Assembly (NCBI GenBank): GCA_021234155.1
Contig: JAJEKV010000085.1
Coordinates: 4,660,036-4,724,035, forward strand
DNA from: Isoetes taiwanensis
Lineage: Eukaryota; Streptophyta; Lycopodiopsida; Isoetales; Isoetaceae
DNA length: 64,000 nucleotides
Direction: 5' to 3'
Part shown: piece by piece, positions 22,474-32,500 of the stretch
Position numbering within the stretch: the first letter of the stretch is position 1
Layout of the letters: each line of letters begins with the position of its first letter
The notes under the pieces: model-generated
Database searches by the model: none
Told to the model about the DNA's origin: nothing
Seen by the model: only the letters and a program-made list of their open reading frames with translations
Position numbers and translations under genes: made by a program

Positions 22474-22519
22474 GCAGACAACCTTCATACAATCAATTTA
22501 TACACATATATGTGTATAT

Positions 22520-22565
22520 ATCTATTTTATCTTATCTTATCTTATCTTATCTTATCTTATCTTAT

Positions 22566-22602
<37 letters not shown>
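22520..22602. repeat. (TCTTA)n and (TA)n microsatellites
   Basis: About ten TCTTA-type units (22523-22570) run into about fifteen TA units (22569-22600). Confidence 0.9.
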
Positions 22603-22947
22603 ATATATGTTCTTATGTTTGTCGCGCTTATCCGACCGTCCGTTCGAGATCCGACGGCTCACGTGGCTTTGGGACGTATCCTACGGCCCAGATGGCTTGG
22701 GAGTTTATATATAATTCGTATAGACGCGATCCTACGGTCCAGGTTGATTTGATCCTAATCGTCGGTCCGAGATTTTACGGCTCACGTTGCTTTGGGACAC
22801 ATCCTACGGTGTACATGACTTTGGGAATTATATGTAATAGATCCTATGGCTCATGTTGCGTGAGATCTCGACCCTTGATCGAGTCCAAGATCCTACGGCC
22901 CAAGTTGAATGCTCATCCCTTAGGAAAAGGCTTTTAAAATTTTTATG

Positions 22948-23003
22948 TTGTGTGGGGGATTCGAACCCCCACACAACCCCCCATTCTAACCACTAGACCA
23001 AGC
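22948..23003 (-). repeat. tRNA-derived pol III promoter segment (SINE-head-like)
   Basis: On the minus strand an A box TGGTCTAGTGG (22990-23000) is followed by a B box GGTTCGAATCC (22957-22967) inside a T-arm-like hairpin (GGGGGTTCGAATCCCCC). The boxes are only about 22 bp apart and no anticodon arm fits between them, so it is not a functional tRNA. A tRNA-derived SINE head or decayed tRNA pseudogene is the better reading. It lies inside the nested TIR element. Confidence 0.6.
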
Positions 23004-23059
23004 ATTAATTCCATGAACAATTTGTGTTTCAAATATACTTAAGGGTAATGTTCCCATTA

Positions 23060-23745
23060 AGATAAAATAACTATAACATTCTAGCTAGTTCAAGAAGGTT
23101 TTAAAATATTCTGGAAGGCTCTAGAAAGTTATAGAATCTTCTAGAAAGTTCTAGAACATAAGAGAATCTAGGGGGGATCTAAGAAATTTTTTCCAGAAAG
23201 TTCCAAATTGTTCTAATAAGTTTTAGAATGTTCTAGAATGTAGGGGAATCTACGGGAGTGTAAGGAAATCTAGGGAAATACTTCCAGAAAGTTCTAGAAT
23301 ATATTGAAAGTCTTAGAATGTTCTAAAATGTAAAGGAATCCAGAAGAATCTAATAGAATGTAAGAAAATCTTATAAAATGTAAGAGAATCTAGGAAAATA
23401 TTTACAAGCCTAAGGGAATCTCTTAAAATATGGGGGATCTAAAGGAATCTTCATAAAATCTAAGGGAATCTAAGAAAATGTTGATGAAATCTTAGAGTAT
23501 CTAAGGGAATCTTTATATAATCTCTTTGAATCTCATGTAATGTAAGGGAATCTAGAGCGATCTCATAAAATCTAAATGAATCTAAGAGAATCTAAGGGGA
23601 TCTTCATAGAATCTTGGAGAATCTAGGGAAATCTAATAGAATCTAGAGGGAATCTTATAAAATTTAGAGAAATGCTCACGAACTCTCTAAGAGAACCTTG
23701 GTAGAATCTTAGAGAATCTATCAAGAGATTCTTTTACAAGAACTT
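23060..23745. repeat. Degenerate short-period repeat (AATCTAAGGG / TTCTAGAA family)
   Basis: About 690 bp consist of variants of GGGAATCTAAGAGAATCT and AGTTCTAGAA with a 10-14-bp period. No coding content. It fills the middle of the nested TIR element. Confidence 0.75.
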
Positions 23746-25116
23746 GCACGTAGGAACATGCTAAAACTCGAACATGCACCGTAGGACGCATTAAATTTCT
23801 TGTATATATATGATAATATATATACATACTTACATATATATATATCCGAAGAAAAGAGAACTCTTGCGGTATAAATCTATACCGAGAAACGGTATAAATT
23901 TATACCGAATTGCATATATATATAAAACGTTTATATATATATATATATGTGTATATATATGCAGTCCAGAGGTAAAGTATATATCATGTAAAATCTTTTG
24001 GGGTCTGTCTTACTCGCCAAAGGGTTTGGCAACTGAAAACTACTAAAGTAACACACATAAGGGATAATTTTACACACTTTTCTTAGTTTTTTAGTCTAAA
24101 AAGTTCTAAAATGGTTCTAAAATTTCTGAGCTTGTAATGCAATGTTAGAGCATAAAGTAGTCGAATCATGTTGTTATTTCTACTTTTTTTTTCTCTACAT
24201 ACATGCGAACTTCACTTCAGGCAGCTAAAAAATTGCTACTAAAAGCAAAGAACTCCAAAATATTATGGTGACACGGGTGTTTGACTAGAAGGAAACCACG
24301 TGGTTTATCCAGAGGGGAGCGAGGAGTAGCAACCCCTCAGAAGTTTACCTATTTATTTACAAAATATTTAGGAAAGGGTAAGGCAGACGAATACTTCACT
24401 GCCAGAGAAATGTGCATGGTGCCCACTGCTACAGATGACGTAATTGTGATGAATATGCTCAACATTGCTAAGGAGATTGACTATCTCCTGAGCATCACCA
24501 TGTTGTAGATTGGTATGTGCGTTCAAAAATACATCTCCGAGAATAAAAAAGGAGGGCATGTAATCACATGGCTTCATTACTTCAACTTTTGTATCCTCGG
24601 TATAAATTTATACTGCATCATCAACTAAAACTTCAGCTTAACTACAAAATATCGTGGATGTATTGGTAATTATAATACTATGTGATGCAAAAACAATGGT
24701 TTGTCATTCAAGAAGTTTGTTCAACTGCCTCCCAATGTGTTTTAAGGTCCATTAGGATGTTCAGCCAAAATGGTTGTGAATTAACAAATTTCCTGTCTTC
24801 TAAAACAGCTAATATAAAAATTTCCAGGGACAAGGTACAAAAGCATCTAATTTCTTCATACAAATTTGCCCCATAGTAAATCTTTGAATTTCATTGTAGT
24901 TCTTTCCCCCTCTACAATGGGATTTTTTGTGTGTGCGTGTTTTTCCTTAATACTAAGTCTTCTTAAAATGTCTGTTTTCACGAGCAGTTTTATAAATCTT
25001 TGGACTAAAGGTAATAAAAAGGCTCTTTTTAGAGGGATTTCAGAATTTTATAAATTTTCAGAAGGAATCTTTCAAACGCACTTCTTAAATAAGTGCGTTT
25101 CATTTTAAACCTTGTT

Positions 25117-25323
25117 CAGCGGCTTGTACGGGAAATTGCCCAGGAATTTAAGACCGATCTGAGGTTCCAAGCCTTTGCAATCCTCGCACTCCAGGAGGCT
25201 GCCGAGGCTTACCTCATCGAGATTTTGAGCGATGCCAACCTCTGCGCCATACATGCAAAGAGGGTCACCATCATGCCCAAGGACCTCCAGCTAGCACGAA
25301 GGATCCGAGGGGAGTTTCGGTGA
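25117..25323 (+). other. Histone H3 alpha-2/alpha-3 segment (3' half of the split H3 fold)
   Basis: Begins at CAG CGG, in phase with the left half if the element at 21627-25116 and one target copy are removed. It reads [51 protein letters not shown] and stop. It departs from canonical H3 between alpha-2 and loop 2 ([13 protein letters not shown] where H3 has AYLVGLFEDTNLC), and the last residues are EFR. Confidence 0.93.
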
Positions 25324-25587
25324 CTAGGCGACCATCTATCTTCTGTTGTAAAATTTTTGTGGACTTATCTATGTAAAGTACTCCAATTTTTGGAGTTGTG
25401 AATATAAAAATGTTTTTTTTCCGCCACTTGGTGTGAATTTAAAATTAAATTATTAGTTAAATAATAATTTTTAATAATAATTTCGGGAAACGTGCCGAAA
25501 AGTATAAAGCCCCTTTTTGGCCATTAGGGTTTCATTTCCCTTCTTGCTTTTCGCGTTTTCCTTCTCCTCTCTTGCGCCTTCATCCTT
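25324..25587 (+). promoter_or_regulatory. Spacer with TATA-like and telo-box-like sequences upstream of ORF B
   Basis: GTATAAAG (TATA core 25503-25509) is followed 20 bp later by TTAGGGTTT (about 25524-25532, the reverse of the plant telo-box AAACCCTAA) and a CT-rich leader up to the ATG at 25588. This layout is that of a plant promoter and 5' UTR, suggesting ORF B has its own transcription start. The first ~150 bp look like the 3' UTR of ORF A. Confidence 0.5.
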
Positions 25588-26976
25588 ATGGATCGCCCAA
25601 CCTTACAGCAGTGGTATCTCGATGGAGAGCATTGGGACCCCGCGGTCCCCTTTGACCTTCTTCACCCTTATCTCCTCCAGCAGGTAGACCTCGTCTCCAA
25701 CATGCAGGCGCACCCAGACTATGCTGCCTTCCTTCGGTTTTTCCATGAGGAGATTGTGCCTGCTTGCGTCTTCAATGAAGACGACACACAACTCTATCTC
25801 GACTTCCACACTTTGCTTGAGATGCTAGGAGATGATGAGCACGCCCGGAATGTCATCAAGGGCATAAGGAGGTGGGGGACTGACCTCCCTATTGTTACAA
25901 TAGATCGGGAAACTTGTTTTGAGGCCCGATTTGCACTGGCCATCATCATGGACCAGTATATTGAGGATGAGGAGATAGCTGCTGAGCATTCCTCTACGCC
26001 TGTACCTTCTGACCCGGAAGACGACGAAGTCGTCGACGAGCAGGATTTTGTAAGGTGGAGGGAACTTGCCACTGAAGCCCCTGCCAGTCGAGAGAAAGCC
26101 CTCAAGCTCGAAGGGCTAAACCTTCTTCCTACAGTACTCTTGAATAACCAAGAGTACCTGATTCTTGAGGACATTATGTGGGCCTACCGTGTCATTACTG
26201 GGATCCGCCGCAAGAAGATAGAGGTCCTCTATGATCTTGCTGAGTATTGCCAGGATGACTTCCTCGATTTTACCACACTGGTTGTGCATCCCTCACCAGT
26301 TGAGAACTTGTTGGCATACCGGCCAGAAGAGCTAGAGCCCGTTGAGACCCTTTTGTCACTTCGGCAGTTCTTTTTGACTGACACACCCCAGCCTCTGGAG
26401 GAGCATTTTGCAGCCCAGATGCGGCTTCCACCCCCAGATCAGCCATTGCAGATTACCATGGGAGGTATGGATGAAGAGGTGGAAGACCTTTGGGACACCA
26501 AGGTCAGCCTCAGAGATGACAAGGAAGAACTAGAGGAGCAGAAGCTCCCCGTGAACTTGGAAAAGGAAGCGGAGACCTCCGGGGATCCTCAGATTAGAGC
26601 AATGGGTAACCACGTGCCCCGATTCTTTCTTTCAGCTTTCCGGCAAGGAGAGGTACTATTCTTCTCCAAGAACTTGGGGCCTTCTTCTGAAGCTTCTTGG
26701 TGGGCGCTCCGAGCCATATCCACTTCAGCGGGCCATAAGAAGATTGACTATCACGCCACTACCATTACCCTGGTCCGTAGGGATTTGGCTATAGCAGCAT
26801 TGGGGGACGTGGCGGGCTGCGCTAATATGCGACTCCTTGTGGCGGCACCTTTGGCCACTTGCTTACCACCAGAGGCAGCAGCTCGAGCCGCCCTCTCCGC
26901 TAGCCCCAGTGCTACTTTGATGCGCTATCGTTCACCTCATCAACCTATGGATGAAGAGGAGGGACCTAGTTCTTAG
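25588..26976 (+). CDS. ORF B: 462-residue protein of unknown family
   Basis: The longest uninterrupted frame in the extra region. Residues 1-120 look globular and helical (DRPTLQQWYLDGEHWDPAVP, HPDYAAFLRFFHEEIVPAC). Acidic segments follow at about 125-153 (YIEDEEIAAE, SDPEDDEVVDEQD) and 288-335 (MDEEVEDLWD, DDKEELEEQK). A second ordered part spans about 160-285 (ILEDIMWAYRVITGIRRKKI). The C terminus is Ala-rich and ends DEEEGPSS. There is no signal peptide, membrane span or zinc site. I do not recognise the family. Place and strand tie it to the retroelement; the acidic tracts beside an H3-fold gene invite a chaperone-like role, but that is speculation. It is intact while gag-pol is broken. 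Confidence 0.7.
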   Translation: MDRPTLQQWYLDGEHWDPAVPFDLLHPYLLQQVDLVSNMQAHPDYAAFLRFFHEEIVPACVFNEDDTQLYLDFHTLLEMLGDDEHARNVIKGIRRWGTDLPIVTIDRETCFEARFALAIIMDQYIEDEEIAAEHSSTPVPSDPEDDEVVDEQDFVRWRELATEAPASREKALKLEGLNLLPTVLLNNQEYLILEDIMWAYRVITGIRRKKIEVLYDLAEYCQDDFLDFTTLVVHPSPVENLLAYRPEELEPVETLLSLRQFFLTDTPQPLEEHFAAQMRLPPPDQPLQITMGGMDEEVEDLWDTKVSLRDDKEELEEQKLPVNLEKEAETSGDPQIRAMGNHVPRFFLSAFRQGEVLFFSKNLGPSSEASWWALRAISTSAGHKKIDYHATTITLVRRDLAIAALGDVAGCANMRLLVAAPLATCLPPEAAARAALSASPSATLMRYRSPHQPMDEEEGPSS

Positions 26977-29640
26977 ATATAGGTATTACGCATCTTGCGT
27001 TGAGTATAGTTGTAAAATTTTGGTTTGGCACTTTCTTTAGCCATTTTATCCTATATTATAATGTTATAGTATGTGTCCGTTTTGCATCCAGCCCTAATTC
27101 AGACGGGCAGGATTTGCTAATACCATGGTCCACGCCAGGACCTTTAATGTTGGACGAACGTGATTAAAAAGAGCCAAAAATCACCACGAGTTATTTTCTA
27201 CTGTTGGCTCTGAAACCCTAACAAGATCCACAGCTTGAATACGAAAACACTTTTCACTGGCGAGACGGATTCAGCATCAAACGGCGCATCCAGTTCTAGC
27301 TCCGATTTGTCTACTTTTTATTCTTCTTCGAATTCTTCAATATATGATACTCTGCCTCAATCTGGCAACGCCGTGAGAAGGAGCTTCTAGGCCTTAGCTC
27401 TGGGTTTGATGGCTATGGCCGCGCTCCTTAGGGCAAAAATAGGCTTCGATGGCTATGCTGCCACTTCTTAGAGCAAAAATGGGCCGCTCTGCAGCTTCAG
27501 AGGAACTTGAGGTGGTCTTTAGAACGACTCTCTTGAAGCTTTTCTTATTTTTTTGCTTTCATCCCCTTCTCTGATACTGTATATCTTCTTAATGCTGGAG
27601 AGCAACATGTGTTAGCAGCATCATATAAGGATATTTGTGGGCTATTCATGGGCTGTGAATACGATATAACTAAACTTCATGATCATGTGTTGTTCATGGG
27701 ATGTGAAGATGATTTATCAGGAATACGTAAAGCTGCACTAACATGGTAAGGATTTTGGTAAACCTTATTTCAAGTTATAATTTAAAGGCAGCATGGCCAG
27801 AGTTTTGAATTATTTTTTGCAGTAAATTTCTTGATTTTAGCCATAGCATCTCTGACTAGAAATGAAATACACATTCGATGTATGCCAACACAGAATATAT
27901 CCAACTTCTTGGTTATTTTCCACTGATTTGGAATATGTGAATGCCCGACTAAGAGGAAAATAGTTAGAGGCCACATATAACCTTTGCTGCATCAATTTTG
28001 TCTTTGATTTCATCTTCTTCAGATCTAAACAGGCGTAAGAACCTCATAAAATTTTGATCCTGCTGCGACCAGCCTTTGCAGCATACAAACATCCTTTTTC
28101 CCATTAAATCAAACTTGAGTTTTGATACAAAATATGCCAGATGGGCCCCTGATAATGTGAGATATCCAGATAATAATAAGATTGTGCAGTTGGTCTTGGA
28201 TCAAGCATCTAGAGCTGGTTTTGAACCCAAGGACAACTTTTTATTTGGGCACTTCACGATGAAGATCAAATTGGTTTTTGGAGAATTTGTTGAGATAGTG
28301 ACTTCCCACTATGTATGGCCAATTTAATTCTTTTTCTGGGCTAACTTGAAATTTTATTTTATTGTTTTGAGCACATCTAATGTATTTCTTTGCTCATGAT
28401 TCAACAGATATGTTCAGAAACAGACAACCATGATGAGCCGCTAACTCAGCCCATGGGGGTTTATTCTAGGCTTTGAAATGCAGACGATTAAGCAACCAGA
28501 AATGGCCTTGAGAAGATCAAGTGGAGTTTTGCTTCTTTTAATGCTTCCTATAGACATTGATGCGTGCAAATGCACCAGTGACTGTATAGGGGTTTGCAGA
28601 AATTCGACATGAGATTGGTGGAGACAGGCTGCTTATCAGGTGACAAGTCTAACAATATTTAACAAACTTAAATGGGTTAGGAGCAATCACTTGATTTATG
28701 ATTATTGCAAAGATGCCTCCCGATTTGCTTCTACAAATATGCCTCCTGAGCAAACAAAAGCTTTGAAACAATATAAATTCTTTGCTTCTTGGATTTCACG
28801 AGGCCAATTTTCATTTGTAAATAATACTGTATAATGATTGAAAGAATATTTGCACAGGTTCGTAATGTTAAAGCATTATTTAATCACCTATAATAAAAGC
28901 ACGCTTTGTTGCACCAAGTGTGCCATATGCTAGCACTTCCCAATTTATACTTACAATAATCATGTGGAAAATTTATAACTAACCTCCAAATCTGCTCAGA
29001 AAGCTTAAATCATGATAAAAACACATAAAGCCTAGGAATAAATAAACATAATTGTGAGCGCGTGATTATGAAATCAAGCAATGTGAGCGCGTGATTATGA
29101 AATCAAGCAAGTAGGGAACAAAAACTGTCGCAAGAAATCAATAAGCAAAGTACGATCCCAATAAACTACAAGTAAAAACCATAATATTGACAACACAAAT
29201 TGGCAATTCCTTACCACCCCTTACAAAAGTAGGTGGTACTCTAGAAATTCGGAGAAACTGATAAGCACATATGGTACGATCAATGTATGAATTCCAATAA
29301 TATTACAATGATGGTAAAAGAAGAAAACTTCTTCCTTTATCTGTCTATCATGATGATTGGCACAATGAAGACCATGGGTAGAGAAGCAAATCCATGTTTT
29401 CCAAAATGATTGGCACAATGAGAACTATAGATAGAGAAGTAAATCCATGGTTTCCAAAGTGAATTCATATCTGGGCACCATTACTAGTAATATATGATGT
29501 GCCATCTTTTTATCAATTGTGACTATTGTATTAATGAATACAATTAAAATTGTTCTCTTCCATGATGCGTTCCTCTATCTATTGGAGTTAGAGTATAACA
29601 AAATTGTCCAATGTTCTATATTCATTTCTATCGTCTTGCA
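26977..29640. other. AT-rich spacer between ORF B and ORF C
   Basis: No recognisable gene. 26983-27100 looks like a 3' UTR. A short frame at 28076-28327 (KYARWAPDNVRYPDNNKIV) has plausible composition but no family. Local tandem duplications: GTGAGCGCGTGATTATGAAA repeated at about 29055 and 29085, and a ~57-bp unit containing ATGATTGGCACAATGA at about 29351 and 29406. A sub-insertion inside this spacer is possible but I found no paired ends. Confidence 0.4.
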
Positions 29641-30094
29641 GACGAGACCCTCGAAGAATATGAAGAGAGAATTACCAACCAGATACGAAGGGATGATCCA
29701 GGACCACCTGACCATGATTATGGCCAGCGGTATGGGGAGTACCCGGAATGGGACGAAGGCTACGAGGTAGGGGAACCCGCACAGCCAGGAGAGCCCTATG
29801 ATCCAGCCAAGGGGATGGAGGTAGTTAACATAACGGGCCTTTGACGACCTGAAGCAGACTCTTCGTCGCACATGGGACTATTGGGACATGTCAAGGCACG
29901 AAGCTTTTGAGGATGCCAACGATCACCTGTGGCAGATTTTCTATGCATTAAGGAGGCTCTTCAATCTCCTTATCATTAGCCCAACACTGGATTATCAACC
30001 TGTTAGCGTCCAAGCCTGGGCTCGCTACAAGTTAGTGAGAGCTGTACGCGAGAGCATTCGCTACTCTATCTTGTACCCTTTCGCGAACCCCTAG
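29641..30094 (+). pseudogene. ORF C: acidic/proline-rich exon with one frameshift
   Basis: The open text starts after a splice-acceptor-like TCGTCTTGCAG (29630-29640) with DETLEEYEERITNQIRRDD, then an acidic, Pro/Gly/Tyr-rich stretch (PGPPDHDYGQRYGEYPEWD). A frameshift near 29838 leads to FDDLKQTLRRTW, then WQIFYALRRLFNLLI and a stop at 30092-30094. No family recognised. It could be an N-terminal Gag extension or a separate protein. About 260 bp of 3'-UTR-like sequence follow before gag. Confidence 0.45.
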
Positions 30095-30356
30095 GCCTGG
30101 TTCACTCAGTTTTGTTTTTTTTCTATGTTATGTGTGAGTTAGAGAAATGTCCAATGTATAATACCTGTCCTTGTATTATATCTTTGTATTAACTTTTGTC
30201 ACTACCAATGTACTGAACCTTAATGTAACGACTGTGTTTACTTGTAATAAGGATCTTCGCTATTGTACTTTCTTTTTGTATTCTCTCTCTAAATACTATC
30301 CCAAATGATTTTCTTTGGGAGACTTGATGTCACTATAATTCTCCTTATATCTTTTT

Positions 30357-32426
30357 ATGCTCAATATAGACGGTGCACGCAATGCCGCCTGCCAGACGCC
30401 CTCAAATGCCAGTCGACTAACACCTGAGCAGGAAATAATGTTGATGAAGCGACAATTAGTTGAGCTGCAAACTTATGTCTTGAATGCCAACCCACCGCAG
30501 CCTATGCAGGAGAATGGGCCGGAGTTACCCCTATTACCGCCAAGTCCACCACCCCAGCAGCCACTTGCACCTGAACCAAACCCTGTACCCGCACGAAGGA
30601 AGCACCATTCCAAACGCCATCGAAGTTCCTCAAGGGATAGTGCTACATCTTCACCATCAGCCACTTCTGTGTCCTCTGAAACGTCTGGATCATCTGGTAA
30701 CCATGCAAAGCGCCGGGACAAAGAGTACCGTAAGACGGTTGATACGGCCATAACCAATATATGGAAAAACAGGAAATTGGCCCAGTTTGATGGGAGAGGC
30801 GGCCTGAATGCAGAGTCCTGGTTGGACGAGATGAAGGAGTTTGGGAAATCCTATGGCATGACAGAAAAGGATACCGGGAAGGTTGCCATCACAAACCTTA
30901 CAGGAGCTGCCCGTATTTGGTGGAAGGGCTATGCCAGAGCCAAGCATCTGGATAGAAGCAGATGCAAATTCCGAAAGTTTGCCAAAGCTTTTAAGTCGCA
31001 TTATGTGCCTCGAGCGCACAAATGCCAATAAATCCAGACCTTTTACAGGTTAGAGCAGAAGGGTATGTCAGTTCAAGCCTACACTGATGAATTCATGCGC
31101 TTGAGGCTGTATGTGCCAGGAATGAATGAAAAGAGGGCAGTGGAGGGCTACATTGAAGGGTTGGCCCCATCAATTAAGCGAATGGTTAAGGCCATAGACC
31201 CGAAATCAATTGCAGAGGCTGAGGCTAAGGCATTGAGCCTCGAGGAGGACACGCCAAGAAACCAGTACCCGCGTCCTGCCCCTTACTCGCAGCCACGCCC
31301 GTCCACACCTTACAAACCCCGTTCGCCAAGTCCGGGGCCCTCTCAGCAGAACTCTTATGGCCGCCAGGAAAAAAAAGTCACCTTCAACATGCCCGACAAA
31401 CCGAATAATGTCGGTAAGGAAGTTCGCAACCTCTTACAGTCTATTCCCAAAGAGGCCCGCGAACAGCTGCGCAGAGACAAAGCATGTTACAGGTGTATGC
31501 GGCCTGGGCACTTCATGCAGAATTGCCCTTATGTCACACAGACTGCCCAGCTGGCCATGGCCGACCTCGATTGGGACGATCTCGAGTCGACACTACCTGT
31601 CGAGGAGGAGGCTCCCGAATACATTCACGGTGAGTCCCATATCCTTGCAGCTATTGAAACCGGCACTGCTGAAAGTCAGCCTGCCGTTATTTCCACCATA
31701 GGTCAAGTAGACAGCAAGCCTTTTATAATTCTGATGGATACGGGTAGTACACATAATTTTGATTCTCCTAGAATGGCCCAGGTATTGCGGCTTGAAACTT
31801 TGAGATCTCGACCGAAGCCTGTCACTTTAGCCAGTGGTAAGATCAGACATACGCATGGCCATCGCATTAACCTTAAGATGCAGTTGCCAGGTGCACCAGT
31901 TGCCTTGGGTGCCGAAATAATGGATATTGGCAAATATGACCTGATTGTTGGTATGGAATTCTTGGCATCTGCAAAAGCCAATATAGACTGCGAGAAACGG
32001 GAAGTTACCTTCAACGCCGCTAACGGAGCCCGCGTGACTATAAAAGGTGACTCCTTAAACCCAGTTATGCAGTCTATCACCATCAGGCAGTTAGATAAGG
32101 CTATACGTAAAGATAAGTTGCTTTGCATTATTAGACTTGCCTCCATTGAATCAGATGCCAAGCAGAAGCAAGTAGTTGATACCTTACCAGAAGGGATTGC
32201 CAATCTTCTCCGAGAATTTAGCGATCTTTTTCCAGATGAGATCCAAAAGCTCCCTCCTTTTAGAGGAGTAGAGTGTGAGATAGCTTTGGAACCAGGTACT
32301 AAGCCTACCAGTAAGGCCCCGTACCGTATGAGTCCCCCTGAGTTGGCAGAGATTAAGAAGCAACTTCAGGAATTACTAAACCTAGGTTTCGTTCGACCTA
32401 GTGTTTCGCCTTTTGGCGCTCCTATC
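30357..32426 (+). pseudogene. Chromovirus Gag, protease and start of RT, one in-frame stop
   Basis: One frame from 30357, broken only by TAA at 31029-31031. Order: N-terminal region with a Pro-rich and Ser-rich linker, Gag core (LAQFDGRGGLNAESWLDEM, WWKGYARAK), after the stop FYRLEQKGMSVQAYTDEFMR, a zinc knuckle CYRCMRPGHFMQNC (CX2CX4HX4C, intact), and the protease FIILMDTGSTHNF (DTGS intact) with LIVGMEFLASAKA. RT begins with the Pro-rich ELAEIKKQLQELLNLGFVR block and SPFGAPI at 32426, where a 74-bp insertion intervenes. The true start may be upstream: an ATG in another frame at 30383 opens MPPARRPQMP, typical of Gag starts. Confidence 0.9.
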
Positions 32427-32500
32427 CATGTAGTGTGGTGTGTGGTCACATGTCCAATTGGATGCTGCCTAGTGGCGTGACGTTAAAACTACTATCTATC
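32427..32500. other. 74-bp insertion inside the RT coding region
   Basis: The expected junction is GAPI followed directly by LFVKKKDGS. Instead 74 bp separate CCTATC (32421-32426) from CTTTTTGTT (32501), and CTATC occurs at both ends of the insert, consistent with a 5-bp duplication. The length is not a multiple of three and the insert carries stops, so it breaks the frame. Its origin is unknown. Confidence 0.75.

Larger units (their letters stand above)
21627..25116. mobile_element. 3.49-kb non-coding DNA element with ~70-100-bp imperfect TIRs, nested in the H3 fold
   Basis: The left end AACAAAGTTTAAAATGAAAC and the inverted right end AACAAGGTTTAAAATGAAAC differ at one base. Weaker inverted similarity continues about 70-100 bp inward (CGCACT, then GAATCTTTGAAAGATTCC on the left against GAAAGATTCC on the right). 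CAGC occurs on both sides (21623-21626 and 25117-25120), consistent with a 3-4-bp target duplication. No transposase frame was found, so it would be non-autonomous. The interior is mostly short repeats. The superfamily is not assigned; the ends are not the CACTA type. Confidence 0.8.
20453..25323 (+). pseudogene. ORF A: unknown N-terminal domain fused to a histone H3 fold, split by a 3.49-kb insertion
   Basis: Three parts. (1) An unknown domain of about 160 residues from 20453 or, better, the Met at 20474 (MPRFKLTVDLKKMNVFQLYS). (2) A basic helix and a linker of QQVDQQ-type repeats (21122-21290). (3) An H3-like C terminus: TGGK tail motif, [20 protein letters not shown] and LIRRLPFQ up to 21625, then after the insertion [42 protein letters not shown] and TGA at 25321-25323. 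The H3 tail is shortened; no ARTKQ start and no ARKS (K27-type) motif is seen. Loop 1 is not lengthened and has no CENH3-type Trp, so it is nearer canonical H3 than CENH3. Two indels, near 20925 and in a GA run at 21097-21109, cancel each other. The insertion sits exactly between FQ and RL. Confidence 0.8.

Noticed and set aside
22948-23003. Functional tRNA gene
   Set aside because: A and B boxes are too close, and no acceptor stem or anticodon arm can be drawn.
21626-25116. The split in the H3 fold as an ordinary intron
   Set aside because: There is no GT at the left border, while inverted ends and a duplicated CAG(C) fit a DNA-element insertion.
25117-25323. ORF A as centromeric histone CENH3
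   Set aside because: Loop 1 is not extended, the usual Trp in that region is absent, and the sequence stays close to canonical H3.
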